The translations under genes and the position numbers were made by a program. 64,000 bases of DNA from Heliopora coerulea. Taxonomy: Eukaryota; Cnidaria; Anthozoa; Scleralcyonacea; Helioporidae. The stretch's first letter is position 1, and each line of letters begins with the position of its first letter. Below the pieces are notes generated by a model, which was given only the letters and a program-made list of their open reading frames with translations, was not told the DNA's origin and did not search any database. Positions 1 to 12,500 of this stretch are shown here, in pieces. The stretch is from contig JASJOG010000083.1 in the NCBI GenBank assembly GCA_030142905.1, positions 1 through 64,000 of the forward strand. Direction: 5' to 3'.

Positions 1-3000
1 ATTTCGAAAGTTGAAAATTGGTCCAAAAATCGTCAAAAACCAAAGGTTAACCCCTTTACATTTTGGTCAAATTTTTCCACCTCAAAATTTTCAACGTAAT
101 TTCCCTCAAAAACCACTCAAATCACTGCAAAACTACTTTCTATGCAATAAACTTTCAGATTCTGCTCTTATTCGAAAGTTGAAAATTGGTCCAAAAAATC
201 GTCAAAAACCAAAGGTTAACCCCTTTACATTTGGTCAAATTTTTCCACCTCAAATTTTCAACGTAATTTCCCTCAAAAACCACTCAAATCACTGCAAAAC
301 TACTTTCTATGCAATAAACTTTCAGATTCTGCTCTTATTTCGAAAGTTGAAAATTGGTCCAAAAATCGTCAAAAACCAAAGGTTAACCCCTTTACATTTT
401 GGTCAAATTTTTCCACCTCAAATTTTCAACGTAATTTCCCTCAAAAACCACTCAAATCACTGCAAAACTACTTTCTATGCAATAAACTTTCAGATTCTGC
501 TCTTATTTCGAAAGTTGAAAATTGGTCCAAAAATCGTCAAAAACCAAAGGTTAACCCCTTTACATTTTGGTCAAATTTTTCCACCTCAAATTTTCAACGT
601 AATTTCCCTCAAAAACCACTCAAATCACTGCAAAACTACTTTCTATGCAATAAACTTTCAGATTCTGCTCTTATTTCGAAAGTTGAAAATTGGTCCAAAA
701 ATCGTCAAAAACCAAAGGTTAACCCCTTTACATTTTGGTCAAATTTTTCCACCTCAAATTTTCAACGTAATTTCCCTCAAAAACCACTCAAATCACTGCA
801 AAACTACTTTCTATGCAATAAACTTTCAGATTCTGCTCTTATTTCGAAAGTTGAAAATTGGTCCAAAAATCGTCAAAAACCAAAGGTTAACCCCTTTACA
901 TTTTGGTCAAATTTTTCCACCTCAAATTTTCAACGTAATTTCCCTCAAAAACCACTCAAATCACTGCAAAACTACTTTCTATGCAATAAACTTTCAGATT
1001 CTGCTCTTATTTCGAAAGTTGAAAATTGGTCCAAAAATCGTCAAAAACCAAAGGTTAACCCCTTTACATTTTGGTCAAATTTTTCCACCTCAAATTTTCA
1101 ACGTAATTTCCCTCAAAAACCACTCAAATCACTGCAAAAACTACTTTCTATGCAATAAACTTTCAGATTCTGCTCTTATTTCGAAAGTTGAAAATTGGTC
1201 CAAAAATCGTCAAAAACCAAAGGTTAACCCCTTTACATTTTGGTCAAATTTTTCCACCTCAAATTTTCAACGTAATTTCCCTCAAAAACCACTCAAATCA
1301 CTGCAAAACTACTTTCTATGCAATAAACTTTCAGATTCTGCTCTTATTTCGAAAGTTGAAAATTGGTCCAAAAATCGTCAAAAACCAAAGGTTAACCCCT
1401 TTACATTTTGGTCAAATTTTTCCACCTCAAATTTTCAACGTAATTTCCCTCAAAAACCACTCAAATCACTGCAAAACTACTTTCTATGCAATAAACTTTC
1501 AGATTCTGCTCTTATTTCGAAAGTTGAAAATTGGTCCAAAAATCGTCAAAAACCAAAGGTTAACCCCTTTACATTTTGGTCAAATTTTTCCACCTCAAAT
1601 TTTCAACGTAATTTCCCTCAAAAACCACTCAAATCACTGCAAAAACTACTTTCTATGCAATAAACTTTCAGATTCTGCTCTTATTTCGAAAGTTGAAAAT
1701 TGGTCCAAAAATCGTCAAAAACCAAAGGTTAACCCCTTTACATTTTGGTCAAATTTTCCACCTCAAATTTTCAACGTAATTTCCCTCAAAAACCACTCAA
1801 ATCACTGCAAAACTACTTTCTATGCAATAAACTTTCAGATTCTGCTCTTATTTCGAAAGTTGAAAATTGGTCCAAAAATCGTCAAAAACCAAAGGTTAAC
1901 CCCTTTACATTTTGGTCAAATTTTTCCACCTCAAATTTTCAACGTAATTTCCCTCAAAAACCACTCAAATCACTGCAAAACTACTTTCTATGCAATAAAC
2001 TTTCAGATTCTGCTCTTATTTCGAAAGTTGAAAATTGGTCCAAAAATCGTCAAAAACCAAAGGTTAACCCCTTTACATTTTGGTCAAATTTTTCCACCTC
2101 AAATTTTCAACGTAATTTCCCTCAAAAACCACTCAAATCACTGCAAAACTACTTTCTATGCAATAAACTTTCAGATTCTGCTCTTATTTCGAAAGTTGAA
2201 AATTGGTCCAAAAATCGTCAAAAACCAAAGGTTAACCCCTTTACATTTTGGTCAAATTTTTCCACCTCAAATTTTCAACGTAATTTCCCTCAAAAACCAC
2301 TCAAATCACTGCAAAACTACTTTCTATGCAATAAACTTTCAGATTCTGCTCTTATTTCGAAAGTTGAAAATTGGTCCAAAAATCGTCAAAAACCAAAGGT
2401 TAACCCCTTTACATTTTGGTCAAATTTTTCCACCTCAAATTTTCAACGTAATTTCCCTCAAAAACCACTCAAATCACTGCAAAACTACTTTCTATGCAAT
2501 AAACTTTCAGATTCTGCTCTTATTTCGAAAGTTGAAAATTGGTCCAAAAATCGTCAAAAACCAAAGGTTAACCCCTTTACATTTTGGTCAAATTTTTCCA
2601 CCTCAAATTTTCAACGTAATTTCCCTCAAAAACCACTCAAATCACTGCAAAACTACTTTCTATGCAATAAACTTTCAGATTCTGCTCTTATTTCGAAAGT
2701 TGAAAATTGGTCCAAAAATCGTCAAAAACCAAAGGTTAACCCCTTTACATTTTGGTCAAATTTTTCCACCTCAAATTTTCAACGTAATTTCCCTCAAAAA
2801 CCACTCAAATCACTGCAAAACTACTTTCTATGCAATAAACTTTCAGATTCTGCTCTTATTTCGAAAGTTGAAAATTGGTCCAAAAATCGTCAAAAACCAA
2901 AGGTTAACCCCTTTACATTTTGGTCAAATTTTTCCACCTCAAATTTTCAACGTAATTTCCCTCAAAAACCACTCAAATCACTGCAAAACTACTTTCTATG

Positions 3001-6000
3001 CAATAAACTTTCAGATTCTGCTCTTATTTCGAAAGTTGAAAATTGGTCCAAAAATCGTCAAAAACCAAAGGTTAACCCCTTTACATTTTGGTCAAATTTT
3101 TCCACCTCAAATTTTCAACGTAATTTCCCTCAAAAACCACTCAAATCACTGCAAAACTACTTTCTATGCAATAAACTTTCAGATTCTGCTCTTATTTCGA
3201 AAGTTGAAAATTGGTCCAAAAATCGTCAAAAACCAAAGGTTAACCCCTTTACATTTTGGTCAAATTTTTCCACCTCAAATTTTCAACGTAATTTCCCTCA
3301 AAAACCACTCAAATCACTGCAAAACTACTTTCTATGCAATAAACTTTCAGATTCTGCTCTTATTTCGAAAGTTGAAAATTGGTCCAAAAATCGTCAAAAA
3401 CCAAAGGTTAACCCCTTTACATTTTGGTCAAATTTTTCCACCTCAAATTTTCAACGTAATTTCCCTCAAAAACCACTCAAATCACTGCAAAACTACTTTC
3501 TATGCAATAAACTTTCAGATTCTGCTCTTATTTCGAAAGTTGAAAATTGGTCCAAAAATCGTCAAAAACCAAAGGTTAACCCCTTTACATTTTGGTCAAA
3601 TTTTTCCACCTCAAATTTTCAACGTAATTTCCCTCAAAAACCACTCAAATCACTGCAAAACTACTTTCTATGCAATAAACTTTCAGATTCTGCTCTTATT
3701 TCGAAAGTTGAAAATTGGTCCAAAAATCGTCAAAAACCAAAGGTTAACCCCTTTACATTTTGGTCAAATTTTTCCACCTCAAATTTTCAACGTAATTTCC
3801 CTCAAAAACCACTCAAATCACTGCAAAACTACTTTCTATGCAATAAACTTTCAGATTCTGCTCTTATTTCGAAAGTTGAAAATTGGTCCAAAAATCGTCA
3901 AAAACCAAAGGTTAACCCCTTTACATTTTGGTCAAATTTTTCCACCTCAAATTTTCAACGTAATTTCCCTCAAAAACCACTCAAATCACTGCAAAACTAC
4001 TTTCTATGCAATAAACTTTCAGATTCTGCTCTTATTTCGAAAGTTGAAAATTGGTCCAAAAATCGTCAAAAACCAAAGGTTAACCCCTTTACATTTTGGT
4101 CAAATTTTTCCACCTCAAATTTTCAACGTAATTTCCCTCAAAAACCACTCAAATCACTGCAAAACTACTTTCTATGCAATAAACTTTCAGATTCTGCTCT
4201 TATTTCGAAAGTTGAAAATTGGTCCAAAAATCGTCAAAAACCAAAGGTTAACCCCTTTACATTTTGGTCAAATTTTTCCACCTCAAATTTTCAACGTAAT
4301 TTCCCTCAAAAACCACTCAAATCACTGCAAAACTACTTTCTATGCAATAAACTTTCAGATTCTGCTCTTATTTCGAAAGTTGAAAATTGGTCCAAAAATC
4401 GTCAAAAACCAAAGGTTAACCCCTTTACATTTTGGTCAAATTTTTCCACCTCAAATTTTCAACGTAATTTCCCTCAAAAACCACTCAAATCACTGCAAAA
4501 CTACTTTCTATGCAATAAACTTTCAGATTCTGCTCTTATTTCGAAAGTTGAAAATTGGTCCAAAAATCGTCAAAAACCAAAGGTTAACCCCTTTACATTT
4601 TGGTCAAATTTTTCCACCTCAAATTTTCAACGTAATTTCCCTCAAAAACCACTCAAATCACTGCAAAACTACTTTCTATGCAATAAACTTTCAGATTCTG
4701 CTCTTATTTCGAAAGTTGAAAATTGGTCCAAAAATCGTCAAAAACCAAAGGTTAACCCCTTTACATTTTGGTCAAATTTTTCCACCTCAAATTTTCAACG
4801 TAATTTCCCTCAAAAACCACTCAAATCACTGCAAAACTACTTTCTATGCAATAAACTTTCAGATTCTGCTCTTATTTCGAAAGTTGAAAATTGGTCCAAA
4901 AATCGTCAAAAACCAAAGGTTAACCCCTTTACATTTTGGTCAAATTTTTCCACCTCAAATTTTCAACGTAATTTCCCTCAAAAACCACTCAAATCACTGC
5001 AAAACTACTTTCTATGCAATAAACTTTCAGATTCTGCTCTTATTTCGAAAGTTGAAAATTGGTCCAAAAATCGTCAAAAACCAAAGGTTAACCCCTTTAC
5101 ATTTTGGTCAAATTTTTCCACCTCAAATTTTCAACGTAATTTCCCTCAAAAACCACTCAAATCACTGCAAAACTACTTTCTATGCAATAAACTTTCAGAT
5201 TCTGCTCTTATTTCGAAAGTTGAAAATTGGTCCAAAAATCGTCAAAAACCAAAGGTTAACCCCTTTACATTTTGGTCAAATTTTTCCACCTCAAATTTTC
5301 AACGTAATTTCCCTCAAAAACCACTCAAATCACTGCAAAACTACTTTCTATGCAATAAACTTTCAGATTCTGCTCTTATTTCGAAAGTTGAAAATTGGTC
5401 CAAAAATCGTCAAAAACCAAAGGTTAACCCCTTTACATTTTGGTCAAATTTTTCCACCTCAAATTTTCAACGTAATTTCCCTCAAAAACCACTCAAATCA
5501 CTGCAAAACTACTTTCTATGCAATAAACTTTCAGATTCTGCTCTTATTTCGAAAGTTGAAAATTGGTCCAAAAATCGTCAAAAACCAAAGGTTAACCCCT
5601 TTACATTTTGGTCAAATTTTTCCACCTCAAATTTTCAACGTAATTTCCCTCAAAAACCACTCAAATCACTGCAAAACTACTTTCTATGCAATAAACTTTC
5701 AGATTCTGCTCTTATTTCGAAAGTTGAAAATTGGTCCAAAAATCGTCAAAAACCAAAGGTTAACCCCTTTACATTTTGGTCAAATTTTTCCACCTCAAAT
5801 TTTCAACGTAATTTCCCTCAAAAACCACTCAAATCACTGCAAAACTACTTTCTATGCAATAAACTTTCAGATTCTGCTCTTATTTCGAAAGTTGAAAATT
5901 GGTCCAAAAATCGTCAAAAACCAAAGGTTAACCCCTTTACATTTTGGTCAAATTTTTCCACCTCAAATTTTCAACGTAATTTCCCTCAAAAACCACTCAA

Positions 6001-9000
6001 ATCACTGCAAAACTACTTTCTATGCAATAAACTTTCAGATTCTGCTCTTATTTCGAAAGTTGAAAATTGGTCCAAAAATCGTCAAAAACCAAAGGTTAAC
6101 CCCTTTACATTTTGGTCAAATTTTTCCACCTCAAATTTTCAACGTAATTTCCCTCAAAAACCACTCAAATCACTGCAAAACTACTTTCTATGCAATAAAC
6201 TTTCAGATTCTGCTCTTATTTCGAAAGTTGAAAATTGGTCCAAAAATCGTCAAAAACCAAAGGTTAACCCCTTTACATTTTGGTCAAATTTTTCCACCTC
6301 AAATTTTCAACGTAATTTCCCTCAAAAACCACTCAAATCACTGCAAAACTACTTTCTATGCAATAAACTTTCAGATTCTGCTCTTATTTCGAAAGTTGAA
6401 AATTGGTCCAAAAATCGTCAAAAACCAAAGGTTAACCCCTTTACATTTTGGTCAAATTTTTCCACCTCAAATTTTCAACGTAATCTCCCTCAAAAACCAC
6501 TCAAATCACTGCAAAACTACTTTCTATGCAATAAACTTTCAGATTCTGCTCTTATTTCGAAAGTTGAAAATTGGTCCAAAAATCGTCAAAAACCAAAGGT
6601 TAACCCATTTACATTTTGGTCAAATTTTTCCACCTCAAATTTTCAACGTAATTTCCCTCAAAAACCACTCAAATCACTGCAAAACTACTTTCTATGCAAT
6701 AAACTTTCAGATTCTGCTCTTATTTCGAAAGTTGAAAATTGGTCCAAAAATCGTCAAAAACCAAAGGTTAACCCCTTTACATTTTGGTCAAATTTTTCCA
6801 CCTCAAATTTTCAACGTAATCTCCCTCAAAAACCACTCAAATCACTGCAAAACTACTTTCTATGCAATAAACTTTCAGATTCTGCTCTTATTTCGAAAGT
6901 TGAAAATTGGTCCAAAAATCGTCAAAAACCAAAGGTTAACCCCTTTACATTTTGGTCAAATTTTTCCACCTCAAATTTTCAACGTAATTTCCCTCAAAAA
7001 CCACTCAAATCACTGCAAAACTACTTTCTATGCAATAAACTTTCAGATTCTGCTCTTATTTCGAAAGTTGAAAATTGGTCCAAAAATCGTCAAAAACCAA
7101 AGGTTAACCCCTTTACATTTTGGTCAAATTTTTCCACCTCAAATTTTCAACGTAATCTCCCTCAAAAACCACTCAAATCACTGCAAAACTACTTTCTATG
7201 CAATAAACTTTCAGATTCTGCTCTTATTTCGAAAGTTGAAAATTGGTCCAAAAATCGTCAAAAACCAAAGGTTAACCCCTTTACATTTTGGTCAAATTTT
7301 TCCACCTCAAATTTTCAACGTAATTTCCCTCAAAAACCACTCAAATCACTGCAAAACTACTTTCTATGCAATAAACTTTCAGATTCTGCTCTTATTTCGA
7401 AAGTTGAAAATTGGTCCAAAAATCGTCAAAAACCAAAGGTTAACCCCTTTACATTTTGGTCAAATTTTTCCACCTCAAATTTTCAACGTAATTTCCGTCA
7501 AAAAACCACTCAAATCACTGCAAAACTACTTTCTATGCAATAAACTTTCAGATTCTGCTCTTATTTCGAAAGTTGAAAATTGGTCCAAAAATCGTCAAAA
7601 ACCAAAGGTTAACCCCTTTACATTTTGGTCAAATTTTTCCACCTCAAATTTTCAACGTAATCTCCCTCAAAAACCACTCAAATCACTGCAAAACTACTTT
7701 CTATGCAATAAACTTTCAGATTCTGCTCTTATTTCGAAAGTTGAAAATTGGTCCAAAAATCGTCAAAAACCAAAGGTTAACCCCTTTACATTTTGGTCAA
7801 ATTTTTCCACCTCAAATTTTCAACGTAATTTCCCTCAAAAACCACTCAAATCACTGCAAAACTACTTTCTATGCAATAAACTTTCAGATTCTGCTCTTAT
7901 TTCGAAAGTTGAAAATTGGTCCAAAAATCGTCAAAAACCAAAGGTTAACCCCTTTACATTTTGGTCAAATTTTTCCACCTCAAATTTTCAACGTAATTTC
8001 CCTCAAAAACCACTCAAATCACTGCAAAACTACTTTCTATGCAATAAACTTTCAGATTCTGCTCTTATTTCGAAAGTTGAAAATTGGTCCAAAAATCGTC
8101 AAAAACCAAAGGTTAACCCCTTTACATTTTGGTCAAATTTTTCCACCTCAAATTTTCAACGTAATCTCCCTCAAAAACCACTCAAATCACTGCAAAACTA
8201 CTTTCTATGCAATAAACTTTCAGATTCTGCTCTTATTTCGAAAGTTGAAAATTGGTCCAAAAATCGTCAAAAACCAAAGGTTAACCCCTTTACATTTTGG
8301 TCAAATTTTTCCACCTCAAATTTTCAACGTAATTTCCCTCAAAAACCACTCAAATCACTGCAAAACTACTTTCTATGCAATAAACTTTCAGATTCTGCTC
8401 TTATTTCGAAAGTTGAAAATTGGTCCAAAAATCGTCAAAAACCAAAGGTTAACCCCTTTACATTTTGGTCAAATTTTTCCACCTCAAATTTTCAACGTAA
8501 TCTCCCTCAAAAACCACTCAAATCACTGCAAAACTACTTTCTATGCAATAAACTTTCAGATTCTGCTCTTATTTCGAAAGTTGAAAATTGGTCCAAAAAT
8601 CGTCAAAAACCAAAGGTTAACCCCTTTACATTTTGGTCAAATTTTTCCACCTCAAATTTTCAACGTAATTTCCCTCAAAAACCACTCAAATCACTGCAAA
8701 ACTACTTTCTATGCAATAAACTTTCAGATTCTGCTCTTATTTCGAAAGTTGAAAATTGGTCCAAAAATCGTCAAAAACCAAAGGTTAACCCCTTTACATT
8801 TTGGTCAAATTTTTCCACCTCAAATTTTCAACGTAATTTCCGTCAAAAAACCACTCAAATCACTGCAAAACTACTTTCTATGCAATAAACTTTCAGATTC
8901 TGCTCTTATTTCGAAAGTTGAAAATTGGTCCAAAAATCGTCAAAAACCAAAGGTTAACCCCTTTACATTTTGGTCAAATTTTTCCACCTCAAATTTTCAA

Positions 9001-11092
9001 CGTAATCTCCCTCAAAAACCACTCAAATCACTGCAAAACTACTTTCTATGCAATAAACTTTCAGATTCTGCTCTTATTTCGAAAGTTGAAAATTGGTCCA
9101 AAAATCGTCAAAAACCAAAGGTTAACCCCTTTATATTTTGGTCAAATTTTTCCACCTCAAATTTTCAACGTAATTTCCCTCAAAAACCACTCAAATCACT
9201 GCAAAACTACTTTCTATGCAATAAACTTTCAGATTCTGCTCTTATTTCGAAAGTTGAAAATTGGTCCAAAAATCGTCAAAAACCAAAGGTTAACCCCTTT
9301 ACATTTTGGTCAAATTTTTCCACCTCAAATTTTCAACGTAATTTCCCTCAAAAACCACTCAAATCACTGCAAAACTACTTTCTATGCAATAAACTTTCAG
9401 ATTCTGCTCTTATTTCGAAAGTTGAAAATTGGTCCAAAAATCGTCAAAAACCAAAGGTTAACCCCTTTACATTTTGGTCAAATTTTTCCACCTCAAATTT
9501 TCAACGTAATTTCCCTCAAAAACCACTCAAATCACTGCAAAACTACTTTCTATGCAATAAACTTTCAGATTCTGCTCTTATTTCGAAAGTTGAAAATTGG
9601 TCCAAAAATCGTCAAAAACCAAAGGTTAACCCCTTTACATTTTGGTCAAATTTTTCCACCTCAAATTTTCAACGTAATTTCCCTCAAAAACCACTCAAAT
9701 CACTGCAAAACTACTTTCTATGCAATAAACTTTCAGATTCTGCTCTTATTTCGAAAGTTGAAAATTGGTCCAAAAATCGTCAAAAACCAAAGGTTAACCC
9801 CTTTACATTTTGGTCAAATTTTTCCACCTCAAATTTTCAACGTAATTTCCCTCAAAAACCACTCAAATCACTGCAAAACTACTTTCTATGCAATAAACTT
9901 TCAGATTCTGCTCTTATTTCGAAAGTTGAAAATTGGTCCAAAAATCGTCAAAAACCAAAGGTTAACCCATTTACATTTTGGTCAAATTTTTCCACCTCAA
10001 GTTTTCAACGTAATTTCCCTCAAAAACCACTCAAATCACTGCAAAACTACTTTCTATGCAATAAACTTTCAGATTCTGCTCTTATTTCGAAAGTTGAAAA
10101 TTGGTCCAAAAATCGTCAAAAACCAAAGGTTAACCCCTTTACATTTTGGTCAAATTTTTCCACCTCAAATTTTCAACGTAATCTCCCTCAAAAACCACTC
10201 AAATCACTGCAAAACTACTTTCTATGCAATAAACTTTCAGATTCTGCTCTTATTTCGAAAGTTGAAAATTGGTCCAAAAATCGTCAAAAACCAAAGGTTA
10301 ACCCCTTTACATTTTGGTCAAATTTTTCCACCTCAAATTTTCAACGTAATTTCCCTCAAAAACCACTCAAATCACTGCAAAACTACTTTCTATGCAATAA
10401 ACTTTCAGATTCTGCTCTTATTTCGAAAGTTGAAAATTGGTCCAAAAATCGTCAAAAACCAAAGGTTAACCCCTTTACATTTTGGTCAAATTTTTCCACC
10501 TCAAATTTTCAACGTAATCTCCCTCAAAAACCACTCAAATCACTGCAAAACTACTTTCTATGCAATAAACTTTCCGATTCTTCTCTTATTTCGAAAGTTG
10601 AAAATTGGTCCAAAAATCGTCAAAAACCAAAGGTTAACCCCTTTACATTTTGGTCAAATTTTTCCACCTCAAATTTTCAACGTAATTTCCCTCAAAAACC
10701 ACTCAAATCACTGCAAAACTACTTTCTATGCAATAAACTTTCAGATTCTGCTCTTATTTCGAAAGTTGAAAATTGGTCCAAAAATCGTCAAAAACCAAAG
10801 GTTAACCCCTTTACATTTTGGTCAAATTTTTCCACCTCAAATTTTCAACGTAATCTCCCTCAAAAACCACTCAAATCACTGCAAAACTACTTTCTATGCA
10901 ATAAACTTTCAGATTCTGCTCTTATTTCGAAAGTTGAAAATTGGTCCAAAAATCGTCAAAAACCAAAGGTTAACCCCTTTACATTTTGGTCAAATTTTTC
11001 CACCTCAAATTTTCAACGTAATTTCGCTCAAAAACCACTCAAATCACTGTAAAACTACTTTATATGCAATAAACTTTCAGATTCTGCTCTTA
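1..11092. repeat. 168-bp satellite DNA array (about 66 tandem copies)
   Basis: Head-to-tail copies of one monomer recur at exactly 168 bp; for example, identical text recurs every 840 bp (five units) from 2341. The monomer is about one third GC and strongly skewed, with roughly 40 C and 15 G on the plus strand. Most copies from 340 to 6,300 are identical, and single-base variants become common to the right. The array runs off the left edge of the window, so its true length is unknown. There are no unique spacers, so it is not CRISPR-like. Because 168 is divisible by three and two forward frames of the monomer lack stops, very long open frames run through it; I treat these as artefacts. A unit of nearly nucleosomal length is usual for centromeric or heterochromatic satellites, but location and role cannot be told from this sequence. 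Confidence 0.98.
6317..11092. repeat. Satellite sub-domain with higher-order repeat structure
   Basis: In the right part of the array a T-to-C variant in the segment after 'caacgtaat' marks particular monomers, at 6485, 6821, 7157, 7662, 8166, 8502, 9007, 10183, 10519 and 10855. Many neighbours are 336 bp (two monomers) apart. Two monomers carry a C-to-G change plus one extra A, at about 7497 and 8842. These are 1345 bp apart, which is eight monomers plus the extra base. This indicates a dimeric, and possibly octameric, higher-order unit produced by segmental amplification. Confidence 0.75.
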
Positions 11093-11335
11093 TTTCGAAA
11101 CTTTAAAATTGGTTGAAAAATCGTCAAAAACCAAAGGGTAACCCCTTTACTTTTTTTTCGAAAAATTTGGCGTCAAATATTAGCCTTAATTTTATCTTAA
11201 AATAACTGAAATTAATGCCTAACTAGTTTCGTTAGGCTAATCTTTGATTTTCTGAAGTTAGTTGGGAACTTTGAAATTGGTCGAAAAATTCCCAAAAACC
11301 GTGGGTTAACGCCTAGTAGTCAAAAGTGAAAAAGT
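11093..11335. repeat. Degenerate boundary copies of the 168-bp satellite
   Basis: After 11,092 the monomer is still recognisable (tcgaaac, then aattggttgaaaaatcgtc, then the aaccaaagg(g)taacccctttac block) but with many substitutions. A second, weaker copy starts near 11,263 (aactttgaaattggtcg, then the aaaaaccgtgggttaacg block). The spacing is about 170 bp. Diverged monomers at an array edge are expected when unequal exchange homogenises only the interior. Confidence 0.8.
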
Positions 11336-11573
11336 AATTAGTTCGCAAGGGATTTCCTATTCCCATGGAATTTATTACACCGATTTACACGAAGGCAATA
11401 TTCAACTTTTGACTTGGTGTAAAGCTTACCTACTCAAAAATCAATATATTTTGAAAATGAAGTATTTTAGGAACTAGAGAATGAAATAGTTTTATTTTCA
11501 TGTAATGCAATGATACTTGGTGATTTTAATGGAAGAACAAGGAAGCTTGAAGATTTTATTTCCTAAGATGGAA

Positions 11574-12118
11574 GGCCAGAGGCTGCCAAATGCTGGATTT
11601 TCGCGCTGATTCCTATTGTTTGCCTCTGGATTTGCACGAGATATCCACATCTTGAAATTCAGCCTGACAGCAAAGGACATGGTTTGTGTGGTCCCCCTTT
11701 TCCAAAGAGGTTTCTGCAACTCTTAGAAACTTCCCTCATCATATCATCAAAGGCGAGAGGCTGCCCAATCCTCCTGTTTGGCGTTGACTCCGGTTGTTTG
11801 CCACTCGATTTGCAGGAGATATCCACCCTTGGAAATTCCGCCCAATAGCTGGGGGAGACCACATGTGGTCCCCCCTTTGCAAAACGAGGTTTTGGCAACT
11901 GTTCGAAACTTCTCTGATGTGGTCAGCCAAGGCCAGAGGCTCCCAAAACTTGCTGTTTGGCATTGATTCCGATCGTTTGCCACTCGATTTGCACGAGATA
12001 TCCACACTTGAAAATTCGGTCCAGTAGCAAAGGGGGGTACCACATTAGCCATGTGGTACCCCCTTTGCAAAACGAGGTTTTGGCAACTCTTCGAAACTTC
12101 TCTGATCTGGTCAGCCAA
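11574..12118. repeat. Tandem repeat of about 180 bp, three diverged copies
   Basis: Three copies begin with ggccaga/ggcgaga at 11574, 11752 and 11931 (spacing 178 and 179 bp), and the same junction returns at 12119 after a slightly longer third unit. Shared blocks include the 'gatttgca(c/g)gagatatccac' segment, 'aggttt(t)ggcaactcttcgaaact' and a G-rich/C-rich hairpin. Overlapping minus-strand open frames of 60-120 codons run across it, but they follow the repeat and match nothing I recognise. Confidence 0.85.
12027..12068. other. Perfect-stem hairpin inside the 180-bp repeat
   Basis: An 18-bp stem from 'gcaaaggggg' to 'accacat' pairs with 'atgtggt' to 'ccccctttgc' around a 5-nt loop, with one bulged G. 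The same place in the preceding copy (about 11851-11875) has a related inverted repeat centred on accacatgtggt, with gacc/ggtc in place of tacc/ggta. The stem is therefore kept while its sequence differs. Confidence 0.75.
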
Positions 12119-12225
12119 GGCCTATTTATTATGAATCAATCGGCTCATCAATAATCTAAGAGCAACCAACAAATCAAGCGACAAAGCACTATTTCACCCT
12201 TTTCCAGAAATTTTAGATTCAATTG

Positions 12226-12500
12226 CACATATGAAAATAGCATTTCATACGTGAATTTTTTCACTCCATTATGTGAAATTAAAACGTCAAACGATAAATT
12301 AATTTTGAAATGTGAATCTACCATTTCATATGTGAAATACACGTCACTAAGACCAAGATTTCGGGGGCGAAATTTCAAACCAGTTCATTTCACATGTAAT
12401 TTAGGTATTTCATATGTCAAAACGTTCTCACTTGATATGTGAAATGAACATGTCATATGTGAAAATGCTCCAATTCCACATATTTTTCACACGTGAAATT
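12226..12500. repeat. Cluster of short palindromes (TTTCAYRTGTGAAA-like)
   Basis: About nine copies or half-copies of the palindrome tttca(t/c)(a/g)tgtgaaa lie within 275 bp, for example near 12241, 12322, 12386, 12406, 12432, 12451 and 12483. Each core is CATATG, CACATG or CACGTG-like, all E-box type hexamers. Spacing is irregular, so this is not a simple tandem repeat. Confidence 0.7.

Noticed and set aside
1..11092. CRISPR-like array
   Set aside because: The units are contiguous and identical with no unique spacers, and the genome is eukaryotic.
1..11092. CENP-B box in the satellite monomer
   Set aside because: The only ttcg-containing segment lacks the required downstream A and CGGG positions.
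11..11116. Giant repetitive proteins (550-2566 codons) on the plus strand
   Set aside because: They are translations of the 168-bp satellite. Two frames are open at once and the variants do not respect either frame.
11498..12118. Overlapping minus-strand open frames of 73-123 codons
   Set aside because: They follow the 180-bp tandem repeat, overlap each other in several frames and show no domain.
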